Shown: positions 62,893 through 64,000 of the stretch, one piece after another | Layout: each line of letters opens with the position of its first letter | How positions within the stretch are numbered: the first letter of the stretch is position 1 | Assembly (NCBI GenBank): GCA_963723765.1 | Contig: CAVRSD010000003.1 | Location: forward strand, 806,001-870,000 | Length of the DNA: 64,000 nucleotides | From: DATBAX01 sp963723765 | Lineage (GTDB): Bacteria > Acidobacteriota > Terriglobia > Terriglobales > Acidobacteriaceae | Direction of reading: 5' to 3' | The notes under the pieces: generated by a model | What the model was told of the DNA's origin: nothing | Seen by the model: the letters and a program-made list of their open reading frames with translations, nothing else | The model's database searches: none | Made by a program: the position numbers and the translations under genes

Positions 62893-63303
62893 ATGAAGAG
62901 ACTAATTGTTTTTTCAAGTACAGTTCTTTTGCTGTCAGGATTGGCCGCCGCGCAGGCGAACGGTCAAGCAACCGTAGTTTCCGGATATGCCACTACCGGC
63001 GTTTACTCGATGCCGATCGTGCCTCTGGTTAGAACGCCTTCCATATCGCTTGAGCCTGCGATTTTTCAGACCCCCACCAACGACGCTCCAGCGGATAATT
63101 ATGCCAGCCCGACCCGTTCGTCATACAATTCCGGGAGTTTCGATTTCGGCGCTGCCAGATCCGAGGATAGTTACGGGGCCGCAGAATTGAAATCCCGCTT
63201 CCATGCTCAGAAAGCCGCGAGGGTTTACACCAATCAGGATGTGGCCCGGGTCAATGACACCAATGGATTGGTAAAGTTCGGGAACAAAACCGAGCAGTTA
63301 TAG
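62893..63303 (+). CDS. Small exported hypothetical protein
   Basis: The ATG at 62893 follows AGGAG by six bases. The 136-residue protein has a signal peptide (LIVFSSTVLLLSGLAAAQ) and a low-complexity mature region rich in Ser, Thr, Ala, Pro and Asn (TNDAPADNYASPTRSSYNSG), ending with DVARVNDTNGLVKFGNK. No domain is recognised. Confidence 0.7.
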   Translation: MKRLIVFSSTVLLLSGLAAAQANGQATVVSGYATTGVYSMPIVPLVRTPSISLEPAIFQTPTNDAPADNYASPTRSSYNSGSFDFGAARSEDSYGAAELKSRFHAQKAARVYTNQDVARVNDTNGLVKFGNKTEQL

Positions 63304-63338
63304 ACTGAAACAGCCGGGCTGAAATCTGACCTGATGAT

Positions 63339-64000
63339 CTAACGTTGTACCAGGCTTTCCAGGGTGTCGAAAAATGCCGGGTAAGAGATGACTGCGGCGT
63401 CGGCACGCCGGATGGTCGTCTCGCCTTCGGCCCGCAACGCTGCCACAGCAAACGCCATGGCGATCCGGTGGTCGCCGAATGAATCCAGTTCAGCACCGTG
63501 CAGTTTCTGCTTGCCGCGAATTTTCAGACCATCTTCTCGCTCTTCCACCTCGGCACCCATCGCGCGAAGATTGGTAGCTACTGCCGCAATGCGGTCGGAT
63601 TCCTTGACTCGCAACTCGCGGGCGTCTTTGATCTCAATGCCATCAGCGGTGTACGGGGCAATCGCGGCTAGCACCGGAATTTCATCGATGAGAGCCGCAC
63701 TGTCGGCGCCAGCAATGGTTGCGCCTTTGAGATTGCCACCCTCCACCTGGACGGTGCCAACCAGTTCTCCATGCTGCTCTTCGAGCTGTCCGACAGTGAT
63801 ACCCACTCCTAGCATAATCATGATGTCGAGCAACCGCGCCCGCGTGGGATTCATAAGCAACGCAGTGATCGCCAATTGCGAACCGGGGAATAAAGCCGCC
63901 GCGCACAGAAAGAAAGCTGCGCTTGATAGGTCACCGGGAATATGCGTTCCAATACTGTGAAGCTTCTGCCCACCCGCAATTCGCACTTGATTGCCGTCAT
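63339..64000 (-). CDS. aroA: 3-phosphoshikimate 1-carboxyvinyltransferase (EPSP synthase), C-terminal part, cut by window edge
   Basis: AroA makes EPSP from shikimate 3-phosphate and phosphoenolpyruvate. Only the C-terminal domain is present (about 220 residues); the frame continues past base 64000. It has IPGDLSSAAFFLCAAALFPG, ADSAALIDEIPVLAAIAPYT (with the catalytic Asp), RVKESDRIAAVATNLRAMGA, and SFGDHRIAMAFAVAALRAEG. MurA lacks the RVKESDR motif, which makes EPSP synthase the better call. Confidence 0.93.
   Translation of the reverse strand, partial: DGNQVRIAGGQKLHSIGTHIPGDLSSAAFFLCAAALFPGSQLAITALLMNPTRARLLDIMIMLGVGITVGQLEEQHGELVGTVQVEGGNLKGATIAGADSAALIDEIPVLAAIAPYTADGIEIKDARELRVKESDRIAAVATNLRAMGAEVEEREDGLKIRGKQKLHGAELDSFGDHRIAMAFAVAALRAEGETTIRRADAAVISYPAFFDTLESLVQR

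Overview
The window looks like a chromosomal segment of an Acidobacteriota bacterium of the class Terriglobia (Koribacter/Sulfotelmatobacter-like). This is an inference from gene content: moderately high GC, a YXWGXW-repeat secreted protein, an exported DUF5715-type protein, a PEP-CTERM protein, PolX with a PHP domain, futalosine-pathway menaquinone genes, a glucuronoyl-esterase-like (CE15) enzyme and many small secreted proteins of acidobacterial type. No phage, insertion sequence, CRISPR array, rRNA or origin was seen. The segment is mostly housekeeping and metabolic, with short accessory stretches.

Layout. 0-7 kb: polX, membrane proteins, and a divergent copper pair (P-type ATPase and an HMA-like protein without CxxC). 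7-15 kb: tRNA-Arg(ACG), secreted proteins, a small acidobacterial protein beside a double-PilZ regulator, a thioredoxin-like protein and a large polytopic membrane protein. 15-20 kb: rdgB and a succinate dehydrogenase locus (sdhC, sdhA, a small membrane protein, sdhB). 20-29 kb: DUF5715-type protein, P-loop kinase, dipeptidase, two tandem cyclophilins, a VapBC-type toxin-antitoxin pair, mdh and icd. With sdh these give three TCA-cycle steps. 29-36 kb: glnE and glnA (glutamine synthetase with its adenylylation tyrosine), glutathione peroxidase and a LysR regulator. 36-43 kb: a POTRA-only secreted protein, then arginine-to-putrescine genes (pyruvoyl arginine decarboxylase, N-carbamoylputrescine amidase, agmatine deiminase), then tadA and tRNA-Ser(CGA). 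43-49 kb: a SET-domain protein, a CE15-CE4 fusion, DinB, YceI, nucleoside hydrolase and tRNA-Ala(CGC). 49-64 kb: glpX, a Tat-exported glycosylasparaginase, mqnE and a UbiA prenyltransferase (menaquinone), a tightly overlapping outer-membrane biogenesis operon (BamA/TamA-like, SurA-like, TamB), a ThiF-family enzyme and the C-terminal part of aroA cut by the window edge.

An important property of this sequence is a set of twelve single-base insertions that break otherwise conserved genes (rdgB, sdhC, sdhA, the small sdh-linked gene, the DUF5715-type gene, the second cyclophilin, glnE twice, the CE15-CE4 gene four times). In every case removing one base restores an ordinary-looking protein. All shifts have the same sign and they hit single-copy housekeeping genes, so consensus sequencing error is the simplest reading; gene products are described below as reconstructed. 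The most biologically interesting items are the CE15-CE4 fusion, the bacterial SET/post-SET protein, the POTRA-only protein translationally coupled to a LysR regulator, and the BamA/TamA-SurA-like-TamB operon.
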